A DNA stretch of 64,000 nucleotides from Deltaproteobacteria bacterium Ga0077550. Its GTDB lineage: Bacteria; Myxococcota_A; Polyangia; Nannocystales; Nannocystaceae. The notes beneath the pieces were generated by a model. That model ran no database searches. It saw only the letters and a list, made by a program, of their open reading frames with translations, and had not been told where the DNA came from. Shown piece by piece: positions 7,960-16,666 of the stretch (positions are counted from its first letter, which is position 1; each line of letters opens with the position of its first letter). The translations under genes and the position numbers were made by a program. The stretch lies in assembly GCA_001464385.1 (NCBI GenBank), contig LNFB01000248.1, forward strand, positions 1 to 64,000, written 5' to 3'.

Positions 7960-8946
7960 TCACGTCGCCGACGCGCCGGTGACCGTGAACTCCCACCGCG
8001 CCGGCGTGGCGCCGAGATCGAACATCGTCATGTCGAAGCGCGCCGTGGCCCCCGGCTGCAGCACCTCGACGTCGGCGTAGGTATCGTCGATGCCGAGCAG
8101 CGTGCCGGCCGCGTCGAAGGCGAGCGCGCGGACGTGGACGAAGCGGGCCGGCACCGTGCCGCCGTGGACGACCTTGCCGTTGACCGAGAACCCGCTGCCG
8201 AAGCTCCCCGGCCCGACCGGACCCGGCTCGAGCTTCAGGCCGACGACGCGCGTGGGGATGTACGTCGCCTTGCGCGGCGCGATCTCGAAGCTGATCGTCG
8301 CGAAGGGCGGCGGGTTCATCACGAGCACCTCCGCGGCATCCTTCGCGCCCGCGTCGAGGACGTCGTCGGCGAAGCCGAACGCAGTGCCGACCTCGGCGCC
8401 CGAGGCGTCCTTCATCACGGCGACGATCTTCGGCTTGTCGATCGGGTAGGGCGAGTCGTTGGTCACCCAGCCGGCGGCGTAGAACGTGCTGCCCGAGCTC
8501 GGACGGCGGTGCGTCAGCTCGAAGTGCGCGGCCGCGGGTGGCTCGGGCACGACGGCGACGGACACGGGCGCGTCGACGCTCGCCACCGGGTTCGCGGGCG
8601 TCACCCCGGCCTGCGGCGTGCTCGTGGTCGGCGGCGGCGCGGCCGAGACCTCCCTCGTCGTCGCGTCGCTGGCGAGGGCGATCGGCGCGCTCGACGTGGT
8701 CGGCTTGGAGCCGACGAAGGTGAGGGCGCCTGCGACGACGAGGCCGACACCGACGACGGCGAGGGCGCCGACCACTGCGGCTCCCGGCTTCGGCTTGGCG
8801 CCGCCGGGCGCCACGAGCGGCCGTGGCGTGCCGCCGGTGAGGCGATAGCGGACGCCGCAGTAGACGCACGTGTGGATGCCGTGGGCATCGGGGCGCGAGC
8901 TGTCGTTGGCGCTACAGGTCGGGCAGCTCAGGGCTTCGGTGGGCAT
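7960..8946 (-). CDS. Zinc-ribbon membrane protein with FxLYD-like domains
   Basis: 328 aa. The N-terminal zinc ribbon uses CPTC and CVYCG (about residues 8-31). A single transmembrane segment lies at about 56-78 (AAVVGALAVVGVGLVVAGALTFVG), then a low-complexity Thr/Pro/Ala linker and two beta-rich units. The first (HFELTHRRPSSGSTFYAAGWVTNDSPYPIDKPKIVA) resembles the FxLYD domain, with its stretches of variation and new asymmetric terms. The second ends in FDMTMFDLGATPARWEFTVTG. The predicted topology places the ribbon in the cytoplasm and the beta domains outside. Function unknown. TACCAT lies 15 nt before the ATG. Confidence 0.75.
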   Translation of the reverse strand: MPTEALSCPTCSANDSSRPDAHGIHTCVYCGVRYRLTGGTPRPLVAPGGAKPKPGAAVVGALAVVGVGLVVAGALTFVGSKPTTSSAPIALASDATTREVSAAPPPTTSTPQAGVTPANPVASVDAPVSVAVVPEPPAAAHFELTHRRPSSGSTFYAAGWVTNDSPYPIDKPKIVAVMKDASGAEVGTAFGFADDVLDAGAKDAAEVLVMNPPPFATISFEIAPRKATYIPTRVVGLKLEPGPVGPGSFGSGFSVNGKVVHGGTVPARFVHVRALAFDAAGTLLGIDDTYADVEVLQPGATARFDMTMFDLGATPARWEFTVTGASAT

Positions 8947-9097
8947 GGGACCGCATCGATGATGGTAACGCGGGCGGCGCGGCCGCGGGATCCATCGCGT
9001 GACGCGGGCTGGTTACGCCGTGCGGACTGCATCGGCGCAGAGGCGGGCTGCGGTGGCCGTTGCGGCGCCCCGGCGGGTTCGGGTGCACAACAACGCC

Positions 9098-10003
9098 ATG
9101 GTCCGCGCCGATGATGTCCAGATCCCCTCGCAGGATGGCCGCCCGATCGGCGCCGTGCTCGTGCACCCGAACGTGACCCCGCGCGCGCAGGTGATCATCC
9201 ACGGCGCGACCGCGGTGCCGCAGCGGTTCTATCGCGAGTGGGCGGTGCACCTCGCCGAGCGCGGCCTCGCGGTGCTCACGTACGACTACCGCGGCATCGG
9301 CCGCTCGCGCACGCGGCCGATCCGGGACGAGCCCGTGACGATGTCGGGTTGGATCGACGACGCCCAGGCGGTGCAGCGGTGGTTCGCTGCGCGCGCGCCC
9401 GAGCTGCCGCTGGTCGCTGTGGGGCACAGCTTCGGCGGTCAGATCGCCACCACGCTGCTGCCCGAGGCCGACGCGATCATCACGGTCGGGGCGCAGGGCG
9501 GCTACGTCGGCCGCTTCGACGGGCCGCGGCGCCACTGGTACGCGGCGGTGATGCGGGGCCTCATCCCGGCGGTGTCGGCGGCGTTCGGCCACCTGCCGGG
9601 CTGGGCCGGCCTCGGCGAGGATCTGCCCCGCGGCGTCGCGCGCCAGTGGGCGCGCTGGTGCAGCCACCCCGAGTACCTGTTCTCCGAGCTGCCGCACCTG
9701 CGCGAGCGCATGGCGAGCTGGCGCGGTCCGCTGTACGCCCTGTCCTTCGACGACGACGAGTTCGCGTCCCTGCGCAACGTGCAGTGGCTGCTCGACCGCT
9801 TCGAGGGCGCGACCATCGAGCACGATCACCTGCGCATCGCCGAGCTCGAGGCGCGAAAGGTCGGGCACTTCGGGTTCTTCCGCCGCAGCGCCGAGGCGGA
9901 GCTCTGGCCGCGGGTGGACGAGTTCCTCGCGCGGGTGGGGGCGGCACCGATCGTCTCGGAGCCCGATCGCGTGCTCGCGGACCTCTGGTACGGGACGGGG
10001 TGA
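9098..10003 (+). CDS. Alpha/beta hydrolase
   Basis: 301 aa from ATG 9098; the frame stays open to 8999 but that part lacks family similarity. Canonical fold elements are present: VIIHGATAVPQRFY for the oxyanion region, LTYDYRGIGRS, and the nucleophile elbow GHSFGG with Ser111. Asp in FDDDEFAS and His in KVGHFGFF are candidates for the rest of the triad. The family is close to serine aminopeptidase S33/YcfP-like predicted hydrolases. No signal peptide is present, so it should act in the cytoplasm. The substrate is not deducible. It converges with the CotH gene with only 3 bp between stops. Confidence 0.88.
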   Translation: MVRADDVQIPSQDGRPIGAVLVHPNVTPRAQVIIHGATAVPQRFYREWAVHLAERGLAVLTYDYRGIGRSRTRPIRDEPVTMSGWIDDAQAVQRWFAARAPELPLVAVGHSFGGQIATTLLPEADAIITVGAQGGYVGRFDGPRRHWYAAVMRGLIPAVSAAFGHLPGWAGLGEDLPRGVARQWARWCSHPEYLFSELPHLRERMASWRGPLYALSFDDDEFASLRNVQWLLDRFEGATIEHDHLRIAELEARKVGHFGFFRRSAEAELWPRVDEFLARVGAAPIVSEPDRVLADLWYGTG

Positions 10004-10018
10004 TCGCTATTCGATCAC
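10000..10018. terminator. Short symmetric hairpin over both convergent stops
   Basis: GTGATCG (10000-10006), 5-nt loop, CGATCAC (10012-10018). The stem contains the TGA of the hydrolase and the loop begins with the TAG of the CotH gene. There is no T-tract, so it is a possible bidirectional terminator only. Confidence 0.4.
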
Positions 10019-11698
10019 GGTGGCAAGGTCCACCCAGAACGCGCGCGTCTGATCCTGCGCCAGCTCGACCTCGAGCAGCGTCTGCTCGCGGCGCGGATCC
10101 GCGTCGACCCAGGGCTGGATCGCCGCCGCAATCGCGTCGATCTCCGCCTGCGCGTCCAACCCCGCGAGCACCAGATCCACCTCCGCGATCGCCTGGTCAT
10201 ACCGGTCCAGGCACTGCGGATCCGCGAGGCATCGATCGAACAGCACCCCGCGGTTCTCGGCCGGGATCGAGTCCCCGTGCACGTCGACGAGGAACTGCTG
10301 GGTCTGGTCGAGCCCCGACGGGATGAAGTCGAACATGCCCGCGTCGTCGCTGTGGATCGAGTAGTTGTTCCGGGCCGTCGCGTAGCCGTCGCCGTGGCCG
10401 AGCCGCAGCGAGGCCGCCCAGACCCGCAGCACCCCGTCGAGGTGGACGTGGGTGTCGAGGCCCGCGAAGAACATGTCGTCCGGTAGCACGGTGGTCGCCA
10501 TGAGCGCGGTGAGGTCGCTCGTGTCGAGCGGGTCGCCCTCGTCGACCGAGAACTCGTCCTCGCGTCCGGGATTGATGTCGAGGTCCGCGGTGCCCTCGTA
10601 GAGGTGCTGCGTCTCGTCGTAGAACCGCGACAGCCACACGTCGTCGACGCGCTCGATGGTCGCGTGCAGGCCGTAGCTGTCGCCGTTGAGCCGGACCTCG
10701 GCGTAGCCCGAGCGCGGCACCGGCACCCCGAGCTCGCCGAGCGCCCAGTACGCCACCGCCTCGTGCACCTGCGACGGGTCCTCGCGCATGTTGTTGAGCT
10801 TGAGCCCCTCGAGGCCGAGGACGCGGGTGTCTGCGTCGACGAAGTCGAACTCGAGCTTGAACGCGGCCTTGCCCGACAGATCGGCGAAGCTGCCCGCGAT
10901 GCTGCCCTTCAGCGCGATGCCGATCGCGATCGGCTCGGTCGTCGCACCGTCGGTCGTCACCGAGAACGTGCCCTCGACGTAGCTGCGCGGATCGACCTCG
11001 AGCGCAGCGATGCCGGCGGCGTCGATCGTCAGATCGATCTCGATCGGATCGAGCCGGTCGAAGAAGATGCCGCCCGGATCGACGTACGCCAGGTTGGCCT
11101 CGCCGAGCGTCGGGGTGCACAGCGCGAACGGATCGTCCGAGACGCCCGCGCACCACGTGGTGCCCTTGAACGATCCGGGAAAGGCCGGGAACGTCGCGGT
11201 GTCGAGCGTCACGCCGTCCCGCACCAGCGCGACGGTGTCGTCGCTGCAGCCGATGTTCGCGGCGAGGCCTGGGTCGGCGCCCTGGGCCTCGCGGACCACG
11301 AGCAGGCCCTCGGAGATCGTGCCGGCCGGGATCGTGTAGTCGGTCGCGCCGTTGATCACGATCTCGACGTCACCCAGATCGGTCCCTGCCGCCGCGGCGA
11401 TCTCGATCCCGTCGCGGCCGTGGCAGTCGACCTCCGAGAGGCTCGCGGTCCCCTCGGCTCCGCCCGTGGTCTCGGGGTCGCCGGTCGTGTCGCCCGGGCC
11501 CGCGCTCGTGCTCGACTCGGACTCGGCGCCGCCACCGCTCGTGTCCGCGGTCGTGGCCGTGGGGCCCGGATCTCCGCCCGTCGACCCGTCCGTCCCGGTC
11601 GTCCCCGACGACGCCGCGGTGTCCCCTCGACACCCCGCGGGGACCCCCGCGAGGCCAAGCACGAGCGCGATCCTCCGACGCGAACCGACCGGCACCAC
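10007..11698 (-). CDS. CotH-type kinase-like lipoprotein
   Basis: 563 aa. Signal peptide ending in a lipobox (VPAGC, Cys at about 23), then about 60 residues of Ser/Thr/Gly/Asp linker. Residues about 85-180 resemble a lamin-tail (LTD) domain (SEVDCHGRDGIEIAAAAGTDLGDVEIVIN). The remainder matches the CotH family: FDRLDPIEIDLTIDAAGIAAL, LKLNNMREDPSQVHEAVAYWAL, a PVPRSGYAEVRLNGDSYGLHATIERVDD region, and ARNNYSIHSD with a following GLDQT. CotH proteins are atypical protein kinases in Bacillus spore coats; in myxobacteria they are usually surface lipoproteins of unknown target. GTG 11698 is preceded 6 nt upstream by TAGCCT. Confidence 0.88.
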   Translation of the reverse strand: MVPVGSRRRIALVLGLAGVPAGCRGDTAASSGTTGTDGSTGGDPGPTATTADTSGGGAESESSTSAGPGDTTGDPETTGGAEGTASLSEVDCHGRDGIEIAAAAGTDLGDVEIVINGATDYTIPAGTISEGLLVVREAQGADPGLAANIGCSDDTVALVRDGVTLDTATFPAFPGSFKGTTWCAGVSDDPFALCTPTLGEANLAYVDPGGIFFDRLDPIEIDLTIDAAGIAALEVDPRSYVEGTFSVTTDGATTEPIAIGIALKGSIAGSFADLSGKAAFKLEFDFVDADTRVLGLEGLKLNNMREDPSQVHEAVAYWALGELGVPVPRSGYAEVRLNGDSYGLHATIERVDDVWLSRFYDETQHLYEGTADLDINPGREDEFSVDEGDPLDTSDLTALMATTVLPDDMFFAGLDTHVHLDGVLRVWAASLRLGHGDGYATARNNYSIHSDDAGMFDFIPSGLDQTQQFLVDVHGDSIPAENRGVLFDRCLADPQCLDRYDQAIAEVDLVLAGLDAQAEIDAIAAAIQPWVDADPRREQTLLEVELAQDQTRAFWVDLATVIE

Positions 11699-11704
11699 GG
11701 GTCC

Positions 11705-11710
11705 AGGCTA
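11705..11710 (-). promoter_or_regulatory. Extended -10-like element, leaderless pattern
   Basis: Minus strand TGG-TAGCCT (extended -10 form) ends 6 nt before the GTG start at 11698. Confidence 0.42.
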
Positions 11711-11830
11711 CCACGGGGCCCCGCCGCCGCCCCGGCAACCCCGTCGCCCTCCGCGGCGGGCGCGCGCCGCCTGCCTCCGGGGAAAAACCTTGCCCAGGCC
11801 CGCCTAGCGTGGCAAAACCGCGGAGCCCGA

Positions 11831-11864
11831 TTGACTGACACTCGTGTCACTGACGCATGTGTCA
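11831..11864. promoter_or_regulatory. Tandem palindromic operators before the activase gene
   Basis: TGACAC-TC-GTGTCA at 11836-11849 is a perfect palindrome. TGACGC-AT-GTGTCA at 11851-11864 is the same site with one mismatch, centres 15 bp apart. A -35-like TTGACT (11831-11836) runs into the first site. The pair lies 26-55 bp before the ATG at 11891. The symmetry fits a TetR-type or other dimeric repressor; the two TetR genes in this window have no matching site of their own. Confidence 0.6.
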
Positions 11865-11890
11865 TCGCTCGGCCCACTGAGGACACCCCC

Positions 11891-14800
11891 ATGAGCGACC
11901 GCCAGTTCCGCATCGGCTTCGACCTCGGTTCCACCACGGTGAAGGCGGTCGTCGTCGACGCTGCCACGGACGAGATCCTCTGGAAGGACTATCGCCGTCA
12001 CGACAGCAAGCAGCCCGAGAAGGCGCTCGAGATGCTCCGCGACATCGAGCGCGACACTGGCGTCACCATGCACAACGCCCGCGTGTTCATGACCGGCTCG
12101 GGTGGCGGCAACGTCGGTCGCTTCATCGGGGCGAAGTTCGTGCAGGAGGTCAACGCGGTCTCGCTCGCCGTCGAGAAGCAGCATCCCGAGGTGAACTCGG
12201 TGATCGAGCTCGGTGGCCAGGACGCCAAGATCATCGTCTTCAAGGCCGACGCCGACAGCGGCCGCAAGAAGAAGATCCCGTCGATGAACGACAAGTGTGC
12301 CGGCGGCACCGGTGCGGTCATCGACAAGATCAACGCCAAGCTCAAGCTGCCCCCGCAGGAGCTCTGCAACGCCGGCCATGCCGGCCTCAAGCTCCACCCC
12401 GTCGCGGGCAAGTGCGGCGTGTTCGCCGAGACCGACATCAACTCGCTGCAGAAGATGGGCGTCCCGGCCGACGAGCTGATGGCGTCGCTGTTCGAGTCGA
12501 TCATCCAGCAGAACCTGTCGGTGCTCACGCGTGGTCACACGCTGATGCCGTGGGTCATGCTGCTCGGCGGTCCCAACACGTACATCAAGGGGATGGTCGA
12601 GGCCTGGCGCGCGAACATTCCGCCGCTCTGGGCCGAGCGCAACGTCGCGCTGCCCGAGGGCTTCGGCCCCGGCGGTCGCGATCCGGCCGAGCTCATCATC
12701 GTCCCCGACAACGCCCAGTACTACGCGGCGCTCGGCGCCGCCGAGTTCGGCAAGGACGAGGACGAGCACGTCGGCCGCTACAAGGGCACCGAGGGCCTCG
12801 AGTGGTACATCACCGTCGGCCGCACCGAGGAGAAGCGCAAGGCCGGCGGCCGCGGCCTCGCCAACAGCGACGCCGAGCTGCAGGAGTTCCTCGATCAGTA
12901 CAAGCCCGAGCGCTTCGTCGCGCCGACGCTCGAGCCCGGCACCGTGGTCGAGGCGTACATGGGCATCGACGGCGGCTCGACCTCGAGCAAGGCCGTGCTG
13001 ATGGACGCCAAGGGCGATCTGGTCGCCAAGGTGTACCAGCTGTCGAAGGGCAACCCGATCGAGGACACCAAGGATCTGTTCGCGGATCTCCAGGCGCAGA
13101 TCGAAGCCCAGGGCGCCACGCTGCGCATCCTCGGCATCGGCACCACCGGCTACGCCAAGGACATCCTGCGCGACGTGCTGCGCGCCGACGCGGCGATCGT
13201 CGAGACGGTCGCGCACTGCGAGAGCGCGCTGCACTTCTATGACGACGTCGACGTGGTCTGCGACGTCGGCGGCCAGGACATCAAGATCATCATCTTGAAG
13301 AACGGCAAGGTCAAAGACTTCAAGCTCAACACGCAGTGCTCGGCCGGCAACGGCTACTTCCTGCAGGGCACCGCGGTCGGCTTCGGCTACGACGTCAAGC
13401 AGTACGCCGACGTCGCCTTCAAGGCCGAGAGCATGCCGATGTTCGGCTACGGCTGCGCCGTGTTCATGCAGTCGGACATCGTCGACTTCCAGCGCCAGGG
13501 CTGGTCGCCCGAGGAGATCATGGCGGGCCTCGCCAACGTGCTGCCGAAGAACATCTGGCTGTACGTGTCGCAGATCCCCAACCTCGCCAAGCTCGGCAAG
13601 CGCTTCGTGCTGCAGGGCGGCACCCAGCACAACATGGCCGCCGTGAAGTCGCAGGTCGACTTCATCCAGGAGCGCTTCAAGCAGAAGGGCGTCGAGGCCG
13701 ACGTCATCGTGCACAAGCACTGCGGCGAGTCGGGGGCCATCGGCGCCGCCAAGGAGGCCCGCCGCCTCCACCTCGAGCAGGGCAAGGTCACCGAGTGGAT
13801 CGGCCTCGAGAAGGTCCCGACCATCGGCTACAGCCAGAAGCGCGACGAGAGCACGCGCTGCTACTTCTGCAAGAACAAGTGCCTGCGCACCTTCATCGAC
13901 GTCGACCTCGAGCTCAGCAACGCCGAGGCCGAGCAGCGCATGGCCCAGGGCCAGCTGGTGCAGATCAAGAAGCACACGGAAGAGACGCAGATCGCGACGA
14001 AGCGCCTCATCATCGCCACCTGCGAGAAGGGCGAGGTCGAAGACGTCGAGAAGATGCGCAAGATCAAGAGCGGGCTCGACCAGGCCAAGAAGTCGTTCCC
14101 GAACTTCGCGGCGACGGCGGCCAAGGACATCTGGCGCGCGGTGCATCCGGCGTCGGTCGCCGACGATCCGGACGCGGTCGAGAACGGCCTGGGTCTGCCC
14201 GAGCACTTCGACCTGCCGCCGCAGCTCGCCGGCATCCAGGGCCGCTTCGACGGCCTGCTGACCCGGATCAACCGCAGCCCCCGGGTGGCCGAGCTGGTCG
14301 CGAAGACCCAGGAGCGCATCGCCCTCTCCAAGGCCGTGGCCGAGAAGCGCGCCGGTGTGCTCGCGCGCGCCGAGAAGATCCGCGGCCGCAAGAAGCTGCG
14401 CATCGGCATCCCGCGCGTGCTCAACCAGTACTCGCAGAATCCGTTCTTCTCGGCGTACTTCGAGTCGCTCGGCATCCTGCCGAACAACCTCGTCTACTCC
14501 GACTTCACCTCCGAGGAGCTCTACAAGGAGGGCGCCAAGCGGGGCGCGATCGACCCGTGCTTCCCGAGCAAGGTGTGCATCGCCCACATGCACAACCTCG
14601 TCGAGGTGAAGCACAAGAAGAAGAAGCTCGACCTCATCGTGTTCCCGCAGGTCGACTCGATGGACACCTGGCTGACGAACAACGTCGGCTCGCGCGCGTG
14701 CCCCACGGTGGTCGGCTCGGCCGACACCACGCGCGCGGCGTTCATGAAGGAGAAGGACATCTTCAAGGAGAAGGGCATCGAGCTGGTCGTGCCGTTCCTG

Positions 14801-15796
14801 CACATGCGCGAGCCCAAGCTGTGCAAGCGCGAGATGCTCGGCTACTTCGGTGACCTGCTGGGCCTCTCCGAGGAGGAGAACAGCCGGGCGATCGACCTCG
14901 GCTACAAGGCGCTCGAGGACTTCTACGTCGAGCTCCGGGCCGAGGGGCGCAAGACGCTCGAGCAGCTCGAGCGCGAGGATCGGATCGGCATCGTGCTGCT
15001 GGCGCGGCCGTACCACAACGATCCCGGCATGAACCACGAGATCCCGGACGAGCTGCAGAAGCTCGGCTACCCGATCTTCACCATCCACTCGCTGCCGATC
15101 GACGACGACATCGTCCGCCCGCTGTTCCAGGCCGACATCGACGCCGGGTTCATCCAGACCCCGTTCGACGTCTACGACGTGTGGAAGAACAGCTACTCCG
15201 AGAACACCAACCAGAAGGTGTGGGCGGCCAAGTACACCGCGCGGCACCCGAACCTGGTGGCACTCGAGCTGTCGAGCTTCAAGTGCGGCCACGATGCGCC
15301 GATCTACTCGGTCATCGAGGAGATCATCGAGAGCTCGGGCACGCCGTACTTCTCGTTCAAGGACATCGACGAGAACAAGCCCACCGGCTCGATCAAGATC
15401 CGCGTCGAGACCATCGGCTACTTCCTCAAGCGCTACCAGGAGGACATGCGCCGCGAGAAGGGCAAGCGGGCCCGCGTGGCCGAGCGCGTGAAGGAGGCGC
15501 AGGCCGAGCTGCTCGCGCGCCTCGACGCCGCGCAGCAGCGGCTGACCGCCGAGCAGGCCGCGCGTCCCGACGTCGTGCTCGCCGAGGCCGGCATCACCCG
15601 CAACGTCGACGGTCGCTACGAGCGGCTGCACCACGGCAAGCAGGTCAACGCCAGCCAGGCCAAGGTGCTGGCGAAGACCGCCGGTGCCCACCGCGGCGTC
15701 GAGGGTGGCCCGGGCGCTCCGCCTGCGGCGGGCCAGCGACCCGCGAGCGCGCCCGCGAGCGCGCCCGCGGCCGAGCGCGACGACGAGCCGGCCTGA
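11891..15796 (+). CDS. Two-headed acyl-CoA dehydratase activase (BadF/HgdC family with DUF2229)
   Basis: 1301-aa protein with two ASKHA ATPase modules of the BadF/BadG/BcrA/BcrD type. Module 1 has FDLGSTTVKAVV (about 10-21), ELGGQDAKIIV and KCAGGTGAVIDKI. Module 2 (about 355-620) has MGIDGGSTSSKAVL, CDVGGQDIKIIIL and QCSAGNGYFLQ. Cys in the GTGA/GNG loops match the [4Fe-4S] ligands of 2-hydroxyglutaryl-CoA dehydratase activators. A Cys motif CYFCKNKCLRTF follows near 655, then a DUF2229/HgdB-like region (RVLNQYSQNPFF, IDPCFPSKVCIAHMHN). The last 100 residues form a charged, helical, then low-complexity tail. The family normally drives ATP-dependent electron transfer to a partner dehydratase; no partner is nearby. 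Its in vivo reaction is unknown. Confidence 0.92.
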   Translation: MSDRQFRIGFDLGSTTVKAVVVDAATDEILWKDYRRHDSKQPEKALEMLRDIERDTGVTMHNARVFMTGSGGGNVGRFIGAKFVQEVNAVSLAVEKQHPEVNSVIELGGQDAKIIVFKADADSGRKKKIPSMNDKCAGGTGAVIDKINAKLKLPPQELCNAGHAGLKLHPVAGKCGVFAETDINSLQKMGVPADELMASLFESIIQQNLSVLTRGHTLMPWVMLLGGPNTYIKGMVEAWRANIPPLWAERNVALPEGFGPGGRDPAELIIVPDNAQYYAALGAAEFGKDEDEHVGRYKGTEGLEWYITVGRTEEKRKAGGRGLANSDAELQEFLDQYKPERFVAPTLEPGTVVEAYMGIDGGSTSSKAVLMDAKGDLVAKVYQLSKGNPIEDTKDLFADLQAQIEAQGATLRILGIGTTGYAKDILRDVLRADAAIVETVAHCESALHFYDDVDVVCDVGGQDIKIIILKNGKVKDFKLNTQCSAGNGYFLQGTAVGFGYDVKQYADVAFKAESMPMFGYGCAVFMQSDIVDFQRQGWSPEEIMAGLANVLPKNIWLYVSQIPNLAKLGKRFVLQGGTQHNMAAVKSQVDFIQERFKQKGVEADVIVHKHCGESGAIGAAKEARRLHLEQGKVTEWIGLEKVPTIGYSQKRDESTRCYFCKNKCLRTFIDVDLELSNAEAEQRMAQGQLVQIKKHTEETQIATKRLIIATCEKGEVEDVEKMRKIKSGLDQAKKSFPNFAATAAKDIWRAVHPASVADDPDAVENGLGLPEHFDLPPQLAGIQGRFDGLLTRINRSPRVAELVAKTQERIALSKAVAEKRAGVLARAEKIRGRKKLRIGIPRVLNQYSQNPFFSAYFESLGILPNNLVYSDFTSEELYKEGAKRGAIDPCFPSKVCIAHMHNLVEVKHKKKKLDLIVFPQVDSMDTWLTNNVGSRACPTVVGSADTTRAAFMKEKDIFKEKGIELVVPFLHMREPKLCKREMLGYFGDLLGLSEEENSRAIDLGYKALEDFYVELRAEGRKTLEQLEREDRIGIVLLARPYHNDPGMNHEIPDELQKLGYPIFTIHSLPIDDDIVRPLFQADIDAGFIQTPFDVYDVWKNSYSENTNQKVWAAKYTARHPNLVALELSSFKCGHDAPIYSVIEEIIESSGTPYFSFKDIDENKPTGSIKIRVETIGYFLKRYQEDMRREKGKRARVAERVKEAQAELLARLDAAQQRLTAEQAARPDVVLAEAGITRNVDGRYERLHHGKQVNASQAKVLAKTAGAHRGVEGGPGAPPAAGQRPASAPASAPAAERDDEPA

Positions 15797-15803
15797 TCGC
15801 GAC

Positions 15804-15868
15804 TCGCCCTGGACGACGAACAGCGTCTGCTCCCGGTCGGAGCAGGCGCTGTTCGTCGTTCAGGGCGA
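15804..15868 (+). terminator. Long hairpin between convergent genes
   Basis: Two 30-nt arms, 15804-15833 and 15839-15868, around a CGGTC loop. Twenty-eight pairs are Watson-Crick. The two exceptions are G-U pairs in plus-strand RNA but would be C-A mismatches in minus-strand RNA, so the structure suits the activase transcript. It has no T-tract and contains the stop of the phosphatase gene. Confidence 0.62.
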
Positions 15869-16615
15869 CCGCGATTCCCAGACCACGAGGCCCGGGAGCT
15901 CCAGCGCCGTCAGGAACCCGCCCTTGCCCGCGCCGGTGTCGATCGCGACGACCGATTCGCCGGCCCACAGATCGGTGGGATCGCTCGGCGTGTACGACGA
16001 CAGCTCGGGCGGCAGTGTCTCGGTCACGGTGTGGCCCACGACGACCCGCTTGCCGCGATACGTGCGGAAGAACGACGCGCTGCGGGTCCACAGCAGGGCG
16101 ATCCTCGGCTCGACGTCGCGCGGGTGGGGGAACGCGCCGTCCTTCTCGACCAAGCCCGCGTGCACGTAGATGCCGTGGTCGTCCTCGTGGAAGTAGGCGA
16201 GGCCGCGCATCCACGCGACGACGTCGGCGGGGAAGAAACTGCCGGCGAACAGCGCCTCGAAGTCGACCGGCGCCGCGGGCTCGCCGTCCGTGGGCGGCGG
16301 TGCGCCGATGAAGCTGCGCATCGTCGCCTGGCAGCCGTTGCCCGGCGGGAACACGAACTCGTCCCAGCGGTGATCGATGACCCGCAGCCACGCGTCCTCG
16401 TGGTTGCCGCGCAGGCACACCACCTTCGCGGGCGTGGCCTCCTCGAGGGCGCGCACGCGGGCGATCACCCCCGCCGAGTCCGGCCCGCGATCGAGGTAGT
16501 CGCCGAGAAACACGAGCGTGTCGTCGGCGTCGAGATCGGGGAGTCGCGCCAACAGGGTGTCGAGCGCCGCGAGATCGCCGTGGATGTCACCGACGACGAA
16601 GGTACGACCGGGCAT
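15860..16615 (-). CDS. PPP-type metallophosphoesterase (Ser/Thr phosphatase-like)
   Basis: 251 aa. The three metal-binding signatures of the PPP family are intact: GDIHGD at 9-14, GDYLDRG at about 37-43 and GNHED at about 70-74. GHTVTETLPPE and the C-terminal IDTGAGKGGFL provide the remaining His and closing motif. These proteins are dinuclear-metal phosphatases acting on phosphoproteins or Ap4A (PrpE/ApaH relatives); the sequence does not decide between them. No signal peptide, so cytoplasmic. It could counteract the Ser/Thr kinase elsewhere in the window, but nothing links them. GATACT ends 8 nt before the ATG. Confidence 0.92.
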   Translation of the reverse strand: MPGRTFVVGDIHGDLAALDTLLARLPDLDADDTLVFLGDYLDRGPDSAGVIARVRALEEATPAKVVCLRGNHEDAWLRVIDHRWDEFVFPPGNGCQATMRSFIGAPPPTDGEPAAPVDFEALFAGSFFPADVVAWMRGLAYFHEDDHGIYVHAGLVEKDGAFPHPRDVEPRIALLWTRSASFFRTYRGKRVVVGHTVTETLPPELSSYTPSDPTDLWAGESVVAIDTGAGKGGFLTALELPGLVVWESRSP

Positions 16616-16623
16616 GCGCCCCG

Positions 16624-16629
16624 AGTATC
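16624..16629 (-). promoter_or_regulatory. -10-like element, leaderless pattern
   Basis: Minus strand GATACT, preceded by GGG, ends 8 nt before the ATG at 16615. Confidence 0.38.
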
Positions 16630-16666
16630 CCCTGCGCGCGCACCGATCGCACGCGGGACGGCGGCA

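Noticed and set aside
10604-11890. Upstream extension of the activase frame
   Set aside because: It runs antisense through the CotH gene; similarity begins only at ATG 11891.
11804-15691. A 1295-codon open frame on the minus strand across the activase gene
   Set aside because: Leu/Asp/Glu/Arg-biased antisense frame without motifs; the plus strand has clear ATPase modules.
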